From assembly GCA_028292785.1 (NCBI GenBank), contig JAQGLQ010000181.1, positions 1-7,218 of the forward strand: a DNA stretch of 7,218 bases, given 5' to 3'. The notes under the pieces were generated by a model. That model saw only the letters and a program-made list of their open reading frames with translations, searched no databases and was not told the origin of the DNA. Positions 1-6,571 of this stretch are shown here, piece after piece. Numbering within the stretch: the stretch's first letter is position 1; each line of letters opens with the position of its first letter. The position numbers and the translations under genes are program-made. The stretch comes from Noviherbaspirillum sp. Lineage in GTDB: Bacteria > Pseudomonadota > Gammaproteobacteria > Burkholderiales > Burkholderiaceae.

Positions 1-1633
1 GGATGCCGAGCGCCAGCACATCGATCTTCAGCAGGCCCATGGCATCGAGGTCATCCTTGTCCCACTGGATCACATTGCGCCCCTCCATCGCCGCGTTCTC
101 GATCGGCACCAGCCGCGCCAGGCTGTCGCGCGCGATGACGAAGCCGCCGCTATGCTGCGACAGATGGCGGGGAAAGCCGATCAGCGTCTGCGCCAGCATC
201 ACCAGTTTTTGCACGATGGAGGAATCGGGGTCCATGCCGTATTCGCGCAATCGTTCCGCGCTGATCCGGCGTCCGTCCCACCATTGGTGGGAGCCCGACA
301 GGCGGTTCATCTGCTCGAAATCCATGCCCAGCGCCTTGCCTACATCCTTGAGCGCCGAGCGCGGCCGGTAAGTGATCAACGCCGCCGTCAATGCGGCGCG
401 ATGCCGCCCGTATTTGCGGTAGATGTACTGCATGACTTCTTCGCGCCGTTCATGTTCGAAATCGACGTCGATGTCGGGAGGCTCGTTGCGCTCCCTGGAA
501 ATGAAGCGCTCAAACAGCGCGCTGGAACGCGCGGGGTCCACCTCGGTAATCTTCAGGCAATAGCAGATCGCAGAATTGGCGGCGGAACCGCGTCCCTGGC
601 ACAGAATGCCCTGACTGCGCGCGAAGCGCACGATGTCGTATACCGTCAGGAAATAGGGCTCATAGGACAGCTCGGCCACCAGCACCAATTCATGCTCGAT
701 CTGCCGCTGGACCTCGGCGGGTATGCCTTGCGGATAACGCTCCGATGCGCCGTCATAGGTCAGCTTGCGCAGATAGGTGCTCAGGTTCCACCCGGACGGC
801 GCGATTTCCTCCGGATACTGATAGCGCAACTCTTCGAGAGAGAATGTGCAGCGCGCCGCGATGGCCAGCGTTTGCTCCAGCAGCGCGGGCGAATAGATCT
901 GCGCCAGCCGCATGCGGTGGCGCAGGTGCTGCTCGGCGTTGGGATGCAGTTCCAGACCACATTCGGCCAGCGGCTTGCCGAGACGGATCGCAGTCAGCGT
1001 ATCCTGCAAGGGCTTGCGCGAGCGCACATGCATATGCACATCGCCGGCGGCGACCAGCGGCAGCGCATGCGTGCATGAAAGTTCCGTCAGTTTTTCCTGC
1101 CACAAGGCGTCGTCGATCCCGTGCAGCAGCTCGATCGCGATCCATGCGCGACCCGGGAAGGTCGCCGCAACCCATGCGGCTTGCCCGGTCAGTTGCGCAT
1201 CGTCCGCCCTCCTGTCCGGCACCAACAGGGCAAGGCAGCCGGGCAGGTTGTGCAGATGCGCTGTTTGCAACGCCGGCTGCCGCGCATCGATGTCCTCGCG
1301 ATGCAGCTCATAGCTTCCTTTCGGTGCGCGGCATCTGCCCAGCGTGATCCACTCCGCCAGGTTGCCATAACCTTCGCGGTTCATCGCCAGCAGCACCAGC
1401 TTGAGTCCGCAGGCAAGCGTCGCTTCGCTGCCGAGGATGAGATGCAGTCCGCATTTTTTCGCCTCGACATGCGCGCGCACCACGCCTGCCAGCGAACATT
1501 CATCGGTGATGGCAAGACTGGCATAGCCCAATGCACATGCGCGCTCGACCAGTTCCTCGGGATGCGATGCGCCCTTCAGGAAACTGAAATTGGACAGGCA
1601 ATGCAGTTCGGCATAGGACGGCAATCCGGACAT
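1..1633 (-). CDS. dnaE2: Error-prone DNA polymerase III alpha subunit DnaE2 (ImuC), N-terminal half
   Basis: C-family replicative-type polymerase that performs error-prone translesion synthesis with ImuA and ImuB during the SOS response. The frame runs without a stop from ATG at 1633 to the window edge, giving about 544 codons of a protein usually slightly over 1000 residues. The N-terminus is a PHP domain (about residues 7-200) with AELHCLSNFSFLKGAS, AITDECSLAGVVRAH and GDVHMHVRSRKPLQD. It lacks the usual metal-ligand series of an active PHP nuclease: ITDE replaces the TDH type. The palm follows, with PDIDVDF (D387, D389, D391; D389 and D391 are the likely catalytic pair) and KIDVLAL (D538), which matches the third catalytic aspartate of DnaE enzymes. 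The polymerase core therefore looks active. The ATG overlaps the imuB stop by one base, which suggests translational coupling. The C-terminal fingers, clamp-binding and OB regions lie outside the window. The degenerate PHP, the imuB linkage and the SOS promoter separate it from the replicative DnaE1. Confidence 0.96.
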   Translation of the reverse strand, partial: MSGLPSYAELHCLSNFSFLKGASHPEELVERACALGYASLAITDECSLAGVVRAHVEAKKCGLHLILGSEATLACGLKLVLLAMNREGYGNLAEWITLGRCRAPKGSYELHREDIDARQPALQTAHLHNLPGCLALLVPDRRADDAQLTGQAAWVAATFPGRAWIAIELLHGIDDALWQEKLTELSCTHALPLVAAGDVHMHVRSRKPLQDTLTAIRLGKPLAECGLELHPNAEQHLRHRMRLAQIYSPALLEQTLAIAARCTFSLEELRYQYPEEIAPSGWNLSTYLRKLTYDGASERYPQGIPAEVQRQIEHELVLVAELSYEPYFLTVYDIVRFARSQGILCQGRGSAANSAICYCLKITEVDPARSSALFERFISRERNEPPDIDVDFEHERREEVMQYIYRKYGRHRAALTAALITYRPRSALKDVGKALGMDFEQMNRLSGSHQWWDGRRISAERLREYGMDPDSSIVQKLVMLAQTLIGFPRHLSQHSGGFVIARDSLARLVPIENAAMEGRNVIQWDKDDLDAMGLLKIDVLALGI

Positions 1634-3132
1634 CAGAAAAAACCATGCAGGAACCAGCCCGGCTCTTCGATGCCGGCGCCCTGCCGCTCCCGATACACCC
1701 ACAACAGCAGATGCGCATCGTTGCAGGCGATGAAATAATCCCGCGTCGCCAGCCCATCGTCCCACCAGCCGGCTTCGATGCGCTCGGGCCCGGCCAGCAT
1801 GGTCAGCGGGCTTTGATAAAACGGCTTGTTCCCGCGCACCAGCAATGGCAATGGGTCCCGCAGAAGCCATGCGGGGCGCGTCGAGAATGCGGCGAGCAAC
1901 CCGGCCTGCGCCGGACGTCCTTTGTGGCCGCTGGCGATCCTGTTCGCGGCGATCGACATCGAACAGCGTTCCGGCCGATGGTCGCCTGCCACCGCCAGGC
2001 GGCTGACCGCCTCCTGTCCCAGCCGGCTTTCCAGGCGTTCGATCAGACGCGCCATCGACTCGGCCCGGCTCGCGGCGCTGGGAAACAGCTCGGTATTCGG
2101 CGCGGCGAGCGGCTCGACATGCTCCGCCTGCAAGGTCAGCTCGATCACGGAATCGGACAGCACCACTTTTGCCAGATGCTCTTGCAGCAGCAGCGTCAGA
2201 TGCGCAAGATCCCGGCTGGCGCTGCCCAGCATGATCGTTACTGTCGTGGTTTCATTCCTGCCGGAGCGAGCCTTCCCGTGATGCAGCAGCAAGGCAAAAC
2301 GTGTTACCGCCGCATGCCGCGCGACCAGCCATCCCGTCATCTGCATCAGCAACCGGCGCGCGGCGAACAGCAGCGCATCGGTGGTCTCGACGCGCGACGG
2401 CAACTCCAGCCAGGCGGAGAACGTCGAGGGAAGTTCGACCCAGGCATGAACTTCCGGCTCGGCCCCGAACGCGCGATCGAGTTCAGCCAGCACTTCTCCC
2501 CCGAAACGCCGGGTGATGCCGGTCCGAGGCAAGCGGCGCAACTGGCCGATGGTCTGGCAACCAATCGAGCGCAGCGTATCGAGATGCGCCTGCACCGACT
2601 GCATCAATGCTACCGGCAGGCCGTCGAGCAGCATGGCGAAGGATTCGCCATCGCCGTGCAGCCCGTCCGCATGCCGCGCGAACAGCCATGCCGCCGTTGC
2701 CGTGGGCGCGCTTGCCAGTTGCGGCGTGAAGCCCAGCTCGATCACTCCGCCGCGCAAGCGTTCGCTTAGCGCGACATGACCGCCGAACAGTCGCAGGCTG
2801 GCCGACACATCCAGCAACAATCCGTTCGGGAGCAGGCTCACCTGCGGCGTGAAATGCAGCGCCCACAAAGCTGCCTCCATGACCGCATCGGCCTCGATGC
2901 CATGGTCGCGGGCAATCAGCACGATATCCGCGGCGCGCGCCAGAGCGCTGCTTTCATGCATGCCGCCGGCGATGCCCGCATCGCGCGCGCAGGCATTCGC
3001 CCAGCCGATGCGCCTGCCTTCCGTGACCGCCAGCGGCATGCTGCGCTCCAGGCTTTCCCGCAACGGCTCAGGCCAGCGACGCCAGGCGAGATCCAGCGGC
3101 AGCTGTGGCAGGCACAGGGCGATCCATAACAT
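1633..3132 (-). CDS. imuB: ImuB, catalytically inactive Y-family polymerase-like adaptor
   Basis: Y-family (UmuC/DinB-like) protein of the mutagenesis cassette. In studied systems ImuB does not polymerise; it links DnaE2 and ImuA to the beta clamp. The 499-residue product begins MLWIALCLPQLPLDLAW. At this point active Y-family polymerases carry an acidic DxD-type motif, but here there is only LPLDLAW, so catalysis is unlikely. Later parts are a palm/fingers-like region with LDVSASLRLFGG, a helix-hairpin-helix-like stretch (LRSIGCQTIGQLRRLP, about 187-202) and a little-finger-like region. Next comes NTELFP at about 346-351, which resembles the clamp motif QxxLF with N in place of Q. The C-terminus has the cassette-typical block RDYFIAC...LLLWVYRER...PGWFLHGFF. 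I prefer ATG 3132 because family members begin MLW; a TTG at 3171 would add 13 residues. Neither has a clear Shine-Dalgarno. The gene overlaps the imuA end by 65 nt, and its TGA overlaps the dnaE2 ATG. Confidence 0.93.
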   Translation of the reverse strand: MLWIALCLPQLPLDLAWRRWPEPLRESLERSMPLAVTEGRRIGWANACARDAGIAGGMHESSALARAADIVLIARDHGIEADAVMEAALWALHFTPQVSLLPNGLLLDVSASLRLFGGHVALSERLRGGVIELGFTPQLASAPTATAAWLFARHADGLHGDGESFAMLLDGLPVALMQSVQAHLDTLRSIGCQTIGQLRRLPRTGITRRFGGEVLAELDRAFGAEPEVHAWVELPSTFSAWLELPSRVETTDALLFAARRLLMQMTGWLVARHAAVTRFALLLHHGKARSGRNETTTVTIMLGSASRDLAHLTLLLQEHLAKVVLSDSVIELTLQAEHVEPLAAPNTELFPSAASRAESMARLIERLESRLGQEAVSRLAVAGDHRPERCSMSIAANRIASGHKGRPAQAGLLAAFSTRPAWLLRDPLPLLVRGNKPFYQSPLTMLAGPERIEAGWWDDGLATRDYFIACNDAHLLLWVYRERQGAGIEEPGWFLHGFF

Positions 3133-3871
3133 GGGCAGACTCGGCGGTGAAAGTTGCGGAAGGACTGTCAATGACGCGGCGTTCGTTTAGCGCCCGCTCC
3201 ATGACGGGCGGCAAAACAGGCTGCAGGATCACCGGGCCGCTTGCCGCCGGTCCGCGCCGCTTGATCACTTCCACCGAAATCCCCCCGGATGGCGCCGCCT
3301 CGCACAAGAGGCGCAAGGGTGCGGGCGACGACTCCATGTGCGCCACCGCCGGCCGGAACACGAAGGTCAGGCCGTCGCCATTATTGGCGGCCAATTGCAG
3401 ACGCCGCAAATGCTCGGGTCTGGCCTGCGGCAGCCAGCACAGCAGCGCGCCGAATTGCGCGTTCTTCAACACCTGTTCAACCGCCCACAAACGGTCGGCC
3501 GGTTTTTCGGACTGAACCAGCAATACCTGGCTGATATCGATGCCCGCTTGCGCCAGGGCGGGAGCAAAAACCCGATGCGGCGGCGCCAGCAGGATGACGG
3601 TCCTGCCCTCCCTGGACAAATCGGCCAGCGCGGGCCCCAGCAAACGAAATTCCCCTCCCCCGTGTTGCGTCCATAGAAGCTCGGTAAGCACCGACGCAGG
3701 CCAGCCGCCGCCGGGCAACTCGCGGTTTAAACGCGCAAAACCGGTGGAAACGCTGGATAACCGATGATTACCGAGCGAATCGCCGCGCCACAGGACATGC
3801 GGCAGGGATGCCGCCAACGCTTGAGCGCCGGAAAGGCGCTGCGCAGACGGCGAGGGAGAGGGAAAATGCAT
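3068..3871 (-). CDS. imuA: ImuA, RecA/SulA-like accessory protein of translesion synthesis
   Basis: First gene of the SOS mutagenesis cassette, 267 residues, a usual length for proteobacterial ImuA. Family members resemble the RecA core but have lost ATPase motifs, and they act with ImuB and DnaE2 in damage-induced mutagenesis. Visible family features are LNRELPGGGWPASVLTELLW, which sits where RecA has its Walker A loop but lacks GxxxxGKT, then EFRLLGPALADLSREGRTVILLAPPH, and LCWLPQARPEHLRRLQLAA followed by FVFRP. The ATG at 3871 is preceded by GAGG about 7 nt upstream and starts MHFPSPSP. An in-frame ATG at 3964 would add 31 residues but would translate through the LexA operator, so it is rejected. 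The last residues (about 225 on) are low-complexity and lie over the imuB start region. Regulation is probably by LexA through the 3909-3924 box. Confidence 0.92.
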   Translation of the reverse strand: MHFPSPSPSAQRLSGAQALAASLPHVLWRGDSLGNHRLSSVSTGFARLNRELPGGGWPASVLTELLWTQHGGGEFRLLGPALADLSREGRTVILLAPPHRVFAPALAQAGIDISQVLLVQSEKPADRLWAVEQVLKNAQFGALLCWLPQARPEHLRRLQLAANNGDGLTFVFRPAVAHMESSPAPLRLLCEAAPSGGISVEVIKRRGPAASGPVILQPVLPPVMERALNERRVIDSPSATFTAESAHVMDRPVPATAAAGSRLASLA

Positions 3872-3908
3872 GGATGCCTCGCTGAGAAAACATGAGATAG
3901 TAATAATA

Positions 3909-3924
3909 CTGTATAAAAACACAG
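3909..3924 (-). promoter_or_regulatory. LexA operator (SOS box) of the imuA-imuB-dnaE2 operon
   Basis: The 16-mer CTGTATAAAAACACAG matches the beta/gammaproteobacterial LexA consensus CTGT-N8-ACAG exactly at all eight conserved arm positions, and its core is AT-rich. It lies 37 nt upstream of the imuA ATG. On the minus strand it contains TATACA, a possible -10 element, so LexA would block RNA polymerase directly. TATTAT immediately downstream is an alternative -10, but no convincing -35 is visible for either. imuA homologues are classic SOS genes, so motif and context agree. Confidence 0.9.
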
Positions 3925-3950
3925 TAAGCAGGCAAAAATTTCGTGCTTGA

Positions 3951-3968
3951 CAACATGTCGACATGTTG
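3951..3968. promoter_or_regulatory. Perfect 18-bp palindrome, candidate operator
   Basis: CAACATGTCGACATGTTG is identical to its own reverse complement over all 18 bases, and the symmetry stops at the flanking bases. It contains two ACATGT half-palindromes separated by CG. It lies 26 bp from the LexA box, in the divergent gap between imuA and the PRC-barrel gene, so a bound dimeric regulator could affect either direction. It does not fit the CTGT-N8-ACAG LexA consensus, and I do not recognise the cognate protein. Confidence 0.5.
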
Positions 3969-4122
3969 ATTCGTCATGCTCCAGCCGAAGAAAGAAAACC
4001 ATGGCTTTCAACCCTATCTGCCCGGGCTTTGATCGACGTTCAATCCCCCGCATGGTGAATATTTTGTGTGGTTGGCAGGGTCTATATTTTTATTGTTCAT
4101 TCAACCATCGCAGGAGATGACC

Positions 4123-4542
4123 ATGAGCTATACAGATGCGAATCGCGATACGTATGGCATGTACAGGAAAACCGGCAGCGGTCCGGGCCCCTTCCTGATG
4201 GGTGCCGGTACGCTTCTCGGTGAAGATGTCTACAACGAACAGGATGAACTGCTGGGCGAAATCAAGGAATTCATGCTGCAGATGGATAGCGGAAAAGTCG
4301 CCTATGCGGTGCTCTCTTTCGGCGGTTTCCTCGGCCTCGGCACAAAGCTGTTCGCGGTGCCGTGGAATGCGCTGAAGCTCGATACCGTCAACAAGCGCTT
4401 TGTCCTCAATGTCGAGAAGGATCGCTTGAAGAATGCGCCGGGCTTCGACAAGGACGACTGGCCGGACATGAACGATCAGTCATGGGCGAGCGGCATCCAT
4501 TCCTTTTACGGCACGGGTGCCGTGGATCCGACCAGGCATTAG
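4123..4542 (+). CDS. PRC-barrel domain protein
   Basis: Small soluble protein of 139 residues with one PRC-barrel-like beta domain (about residues 28-102). The fold is known from the H subunit of the photosynthetic reaction centre and from RimM; free-standing copies are common in proteobacteria, often stress-related, and mostly uncharacterised. The pattern is typical: LLGEDVYNEQDELLGEIKEFMLQMDSGKVAYAVLSFGGFLG in consecutive strands, then LFAVPWNALKLD and RFVLNVEKDRLKNAPGF. The C-terminal tail is aromatic and acidic (DDWPDMND, SFYG). No signal peptide or membrane segment is visible. I chose ATG 4123 because AGGAG ends 6 nt before it; ATG 4117 overlaps that site, and a GTG at 4066 would add 19 unlikely residues. 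It diverges from imuA and may be co-transcribed with the OGFr-family gene 22 nt downstream. Membership of the family is clear; the function is not. Confidence 0.85.
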   Translation: MSYTDANRDTYGMYRKTGSGPGPFLMGAGTLLGEDVYNEQDELLGEIKEFMLQMDSGKVAYAVLSFGGFLGLGTKLFAVPWNALKLDTVNKRFVLNVEKDRLKNAPGFDKDDWPDMNDQSWASGIHSFYGTGAVDPTRH

Positions 4543-4564
4543 AACCATACCGGGATATCGCAAT

Positions 4565-5080
4565 ATGAAAGAAACAGTCCGGCGCTTTTTATCCGGCGAA
4601 GGCGTGGACAATCGCGGCCGTTCGCTCGCCAGCGTGCTGCGATGGTCCGACGATGCGCTGGAATTTCACCACGATTTCATCCAGTGGCTTTTCCCTCTGG
4701 AGCAGGCAAGCCGCTTCAATCCGGATGCGCCGGTGCTCGCCCCACGGGATTTCGCCGAACTCGGCAAGGATCCCAGAGTCCTCGATGGACTGCGCGCCGC
4801 GTTCAGCCGGATGCTCGGCTTCTATGGACTTGCATGGGACGGTACAAAAGTCGTGAAGGCGGAGAACTGGAGAGCGCGCAGCCCGAACTGGGCCTTGACG
4901 CCCACCCACAATGACCTGCGCATTACCCGCATCCTGCGCTCTCTTGCCTTGTTCGGATTGCATGAGGAAGCAGCGGCTTTTCTGGCCTTCCTCGAAACGC
5001 TGCTCGGGCAAAAGCCATCCTCCTCTCACCGCAGCGCCGCGCTGCCCCATTGGCAGAAGGCCGTGGCGGTTTCATGGTGA
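4565..5080 (+). CDS. OGFr (opioid growth factor receptor) conserved-region family protein
   Basis: 171-residue protein that matches the conserved N-terminal region of the animal opioid growth factor receptor, a domain also found as a short stand-alone protein in bacteria. The diagnostic blocks are LRWSDDALEFHHDFIQWLFPL (27-45), SRFNPDAPVL (49-58), then FSRMLGFYGL (80-89) and THNDLRITRILRSLALFGLHEEA (114-136). There is no signal peptide or transmembrane segment, so it is probably cytoplasmic. The biochemical role of bacterial members is not established, and opioid binding should not be assumed from the name. ATG 4565 has a weak GGGA 9 nt upstream; an in-frame ATG at 4517 would overlap the PRC-barrel gene. 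The 22-nt gap suggests one transcript with that gene. The tail after about residue 150 is less family-like. The domain call is strong; no function can be given. Confidence 0.85.
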   Translation: MKETVRRFLSGEGVDNRGRSLASVLRWSDDALEFHHDFIQWLFPLEQASRFNPDAPVLAPRDFAELGKDPRVLDGLRAAFSRMLGFYGLAWDGTKVVKAENWRARSPNWALTPTHNDLRITRILRSLALFGLHEEAAAFLAFLETLLGQKPSSSHRSAALPHWQKAVAVSW

Positions 5081-5090
5081 ACAGACAAGC

Positions 5091-5121
5091 CGGCAGCTGC
5101 GTGCCGAAGTCGATTTTTTTT
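5091..5121 (+). terminator. Weak candidate terminator after the OGFr-family gene
   Basis: A 5-bp stem (CGGCA at 5091-5095, TGCCG at 5102-5106) with a 6-nt loop is followed, after seven bases, by a run of eight T (5114-5121). The stem is short and the spacing to the T-run is longer than in a standard intrinsic terminator, so this is tentative. Confidence 0.25.
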
Positions 5122-5215
5122 ACACCTCTCTCCGAAAACCCTGAAGCCGCCATCCCCGCAGCCACATCCGCGATACTCAAGCGCTTGTATTCATGGAGAA
5201 TTTTGTGCTCATGGG

Positions 5216-5244
5216 TTCCAATGGCATGGCTTATGCGTGATAAT
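5216..5244 (+). promoter_or_regulatory. Possible sigma-70 promoter for the transglycosylase gene
   Basis: TTCCAA (5216-5221) and GATAAT (5239-5244) are separated by 17 bp. The -10 matches five of six consensus bases and the -35 only three. It would leave a leader of about 150-200 nt before the transglycosylase start. Support is motif only. Confidence 0.25.
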
Positions 5245-5392
5245 GCCGATCGCGAACAGTGCGCAAGACAATCGTTGCCGGAATGGCAAAACCGAATGCA
5301 AAGCGCGCGGACCGTTCGTCACGGCATAGCAGCACCGCCAACTATCCAACTGATACGCAATCGACCCCGCCGATGATTCGGTTCCCGGTCTC

Positions 5393-6307
5393 ATGACCGA
5401 AGGCGCCGCATCGAGCACGGATTTGAATAGTCATAGTCTGCCCATGCGAATGAACATATCGCCGGATACCGCAAGCTCGTATTTGAAGCCCTTCATGGCC
5501 GCGCTGGTCGCCCTGCCCTTGTGCATCGGCAGCGCCACGGCGTCCACCAATCCCGTCCCCGAGAAACTCATTCAGCTGGCAGCCATGCATGAACATGCCG
5601 AAGGCGTGCCGCGCGATTATTCCAGGGCTGCGGAACTGTATTGCCAGGCCGCGAAGGCCGGCCATGCCGATGCCCAGTATGCCCTCGGATGGATGTATGC
5701 CAATGGACGCGGGGTGTCCAGGGACGACAGCGTGGCGGCGCAGCTGTTCGCGATGGCGGCGGCGCAAGGACATGAGCATGCCGGCAGAATGCTGGGTTAT
5801 ACCGCCGTATCTTCGGCATCCTCGCTGCCGACATGCCTGCTGCCCGATCCGCTCCCCGCAGAAACGCAACAGGCACAACAGGAGGCAGAAGAGGACAGCG
5901 CGGACAATTATCCGAAGGGGCCGATCCAGACCCTGGTTCATCAACTTGCCCCGCGCTACAACGTCGATCCCAAACTTGCGCTTGCGATCATTTCCGTCGA
6001 GTCGGGTTTCAATATACGGGCCTTGTCGCCCAAGAATGCCCAAGGGCTCATGCAGCTCATCCCCCAGACAGCGGAGCGCTTCCGCGTCAAGAATGCCTTC
6101 GATGCGGAAGAAAACATCAAGGGCGGCCTGGCCTATCTTCAATGGCTGCTGGCATTCTTTCGGGGCGACGTGACGTCAGTCGTTGCCGCCTACAATGCCG
6201 GCGAGGGAGCGGTCGAAAAATACCGCGGCGTGCCTCCTTATCCGGAGACCCGGAATTACGTCAGAAAAGTGACGGCGCTGTATAAAAAGATAAGCCATCC
6301 TTATTGA
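5393..6307 (+). CDS. Sel1-repeat / SLT-type lytic transglycosylase
   Basis: Exported peptidoglycan lytic transglycosylase that should cleave the MurNAc-GlcNAc bond with formation of 1,6-anhydroMurNAc. Numbered from ATG 5393 (304 residues), it has a hydrophobic signal segment (about 33-50, FMAALVALPLCIGSATAS), Sel1-like repeats (about 68-135, including AQYALGWMYANGRGVSRD), a Q/E-rich linker (about 155-172) and a C-terminal Slt-type domain (about 178-304). In that domain SVESGFN carries the expected catalytic glutamate E203, followed by QGLMQLIP, VVAAYNAGEGAV and PPYPETRNYV, all standard family-1 motifs. Starts at 5444 or 5450 would give a shorter n-region and a more normal signal peptide. None of the three has a clear Shine-Dalgarno, so the start is uncertain. 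Sel1 repeats usually mediate protein contacts and may recruit the enzyme to an envelope machine. There is no secretion-system gene nearby to identify a partner. Confidence 0.9.
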   Translation: MTEGAASSTDLNSHSLPMRMNISPDTASSYLKPFMAALVALPLCIGSATASTNPVPEKLIQLAAMHEHAEGVPRDYSRAAELYCQAAKAGHADAQYALGWMYANGRGVSRDDSVAAQLFAMAAAQGHEHAGRMLGYTAVSSASSLPTCLLPDPLPAETQQAQQEAEEDSADNYPKGPIQTLVHQLAPRYNVDPKLALAIISVESGFNIRALSPKNAQGLMQLIPQTAERFRVKNAFDAEENIKGGLAYLQWLLAFFRGDVTSVVAAYNAGEGAVEKYRGVPPYPETRNYVRKVTALYKKISHPY

Positions 6308-6324
6308 GCCTGAGCCGGGCTCAA
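6304..6324 (+). terminator. Hairpin at the transglycosylase stop, tentative terminator
   Basis: TTGAGCC (6304-6310) and GGCTCAA (6318-6324) form a perfect 7-bp stem with a 7-nt loop that overlaps the TGA stop at 6305-6307. No T-run follows directly; the nearest is TTTTT about 20 nt downstream. It may be a weak terminator or a 3'-end stabilising stem. Confidence 0.3.
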
Positions 6325-6495
6325 GCATCCGGCGCCCTCGTTGATTTTTGCTATCGCATTTCGGGGCGCAATCATTGGTGCATCCCGGATTTTGCGTCAG
6401 CCATGTACACAAATGGCACCATGCTTGTGCGCGCATCGCCCAACCTTGATCTTTTCTCAAAGGAAGCGTGAATCGCACTTGCATTGCGGCCAATC

Positions 6496-6512
6496 CGGTC
6501 TACTCTAGACCG
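6496..6512. repeat. Inverted repeat CGGTCTA-CTC-TAGACCG
   Basis: A perfect 7-bp inverted repeat with a 3-nt centre. It could be an operator for a dimeric regulator or a small hairpin. It sits about 210 nt upstream of the protease gene and about 60 nt before the nested inverted repeats. No T-run follows, so it is not an obvious terminator. Confidence 0.4.
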
Positions 6513-6571
6513 TGAGACTTTAGAGCCTGGCTGAAGAAGCCTGTTTAAAAACCAGAGAGCACGTCAATTCG

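Larger units (their letters stand above)
5081..5392. other. 312-nt gap without a convincing gene
   Basis: No open frame here resembles a known protein. One plus-strand frame starting at ATG 5074, inside the end of the OGFr-family gene, stays open to 5376 (100 codons), but it has no recognisable domain and uses rare codons such as AGA and ATA. The gap contains a weak hairpin ahead of a T-run near 5091-5121 and a possible promoter at 5216-5244, which would fit the end of one transcript and the start of the transglycosylase transcript. Confidence 0.5.

Noticed and set aside
152..1078. 308-codon plus-strand open frame opposite dnaE2
   Set aside because: It lies antisense to a strongly recognised DnaE2 reading frame, has no recognisable domain, and its amino-acid mix is typical of a high-GC shadow frame.
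1645..2769. 374-codon plus-strand open frame opposite imuB
   Set aside because: Rich in Arg, Gln and Pro with no domain; it is the complement of the clear imuB frame.
3872..3964. Upstream extension of imuA from ATG 3964
   Set aside because: It would translate the LexA operator and promoter region and add a cysteine-rich segment not typical of ImuA; ATG 3871 has a better ribosome-binding site.
5074..5376. 100-codon plus-strand frame overlapping the end of the OGFr-family gene (ATGGTGA)
   Set aside because: No domain, atypical codons such as AGA and ATA, no homology I recognise; the overlap with the stop is probably chance.
5342..6142. 266-codon minus-strand open frame opposite the transglycosylase gene
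   Set aside because: The plus strand encodes a full SLT domain with catalytic motifs; the antisense frame resembles nothing.
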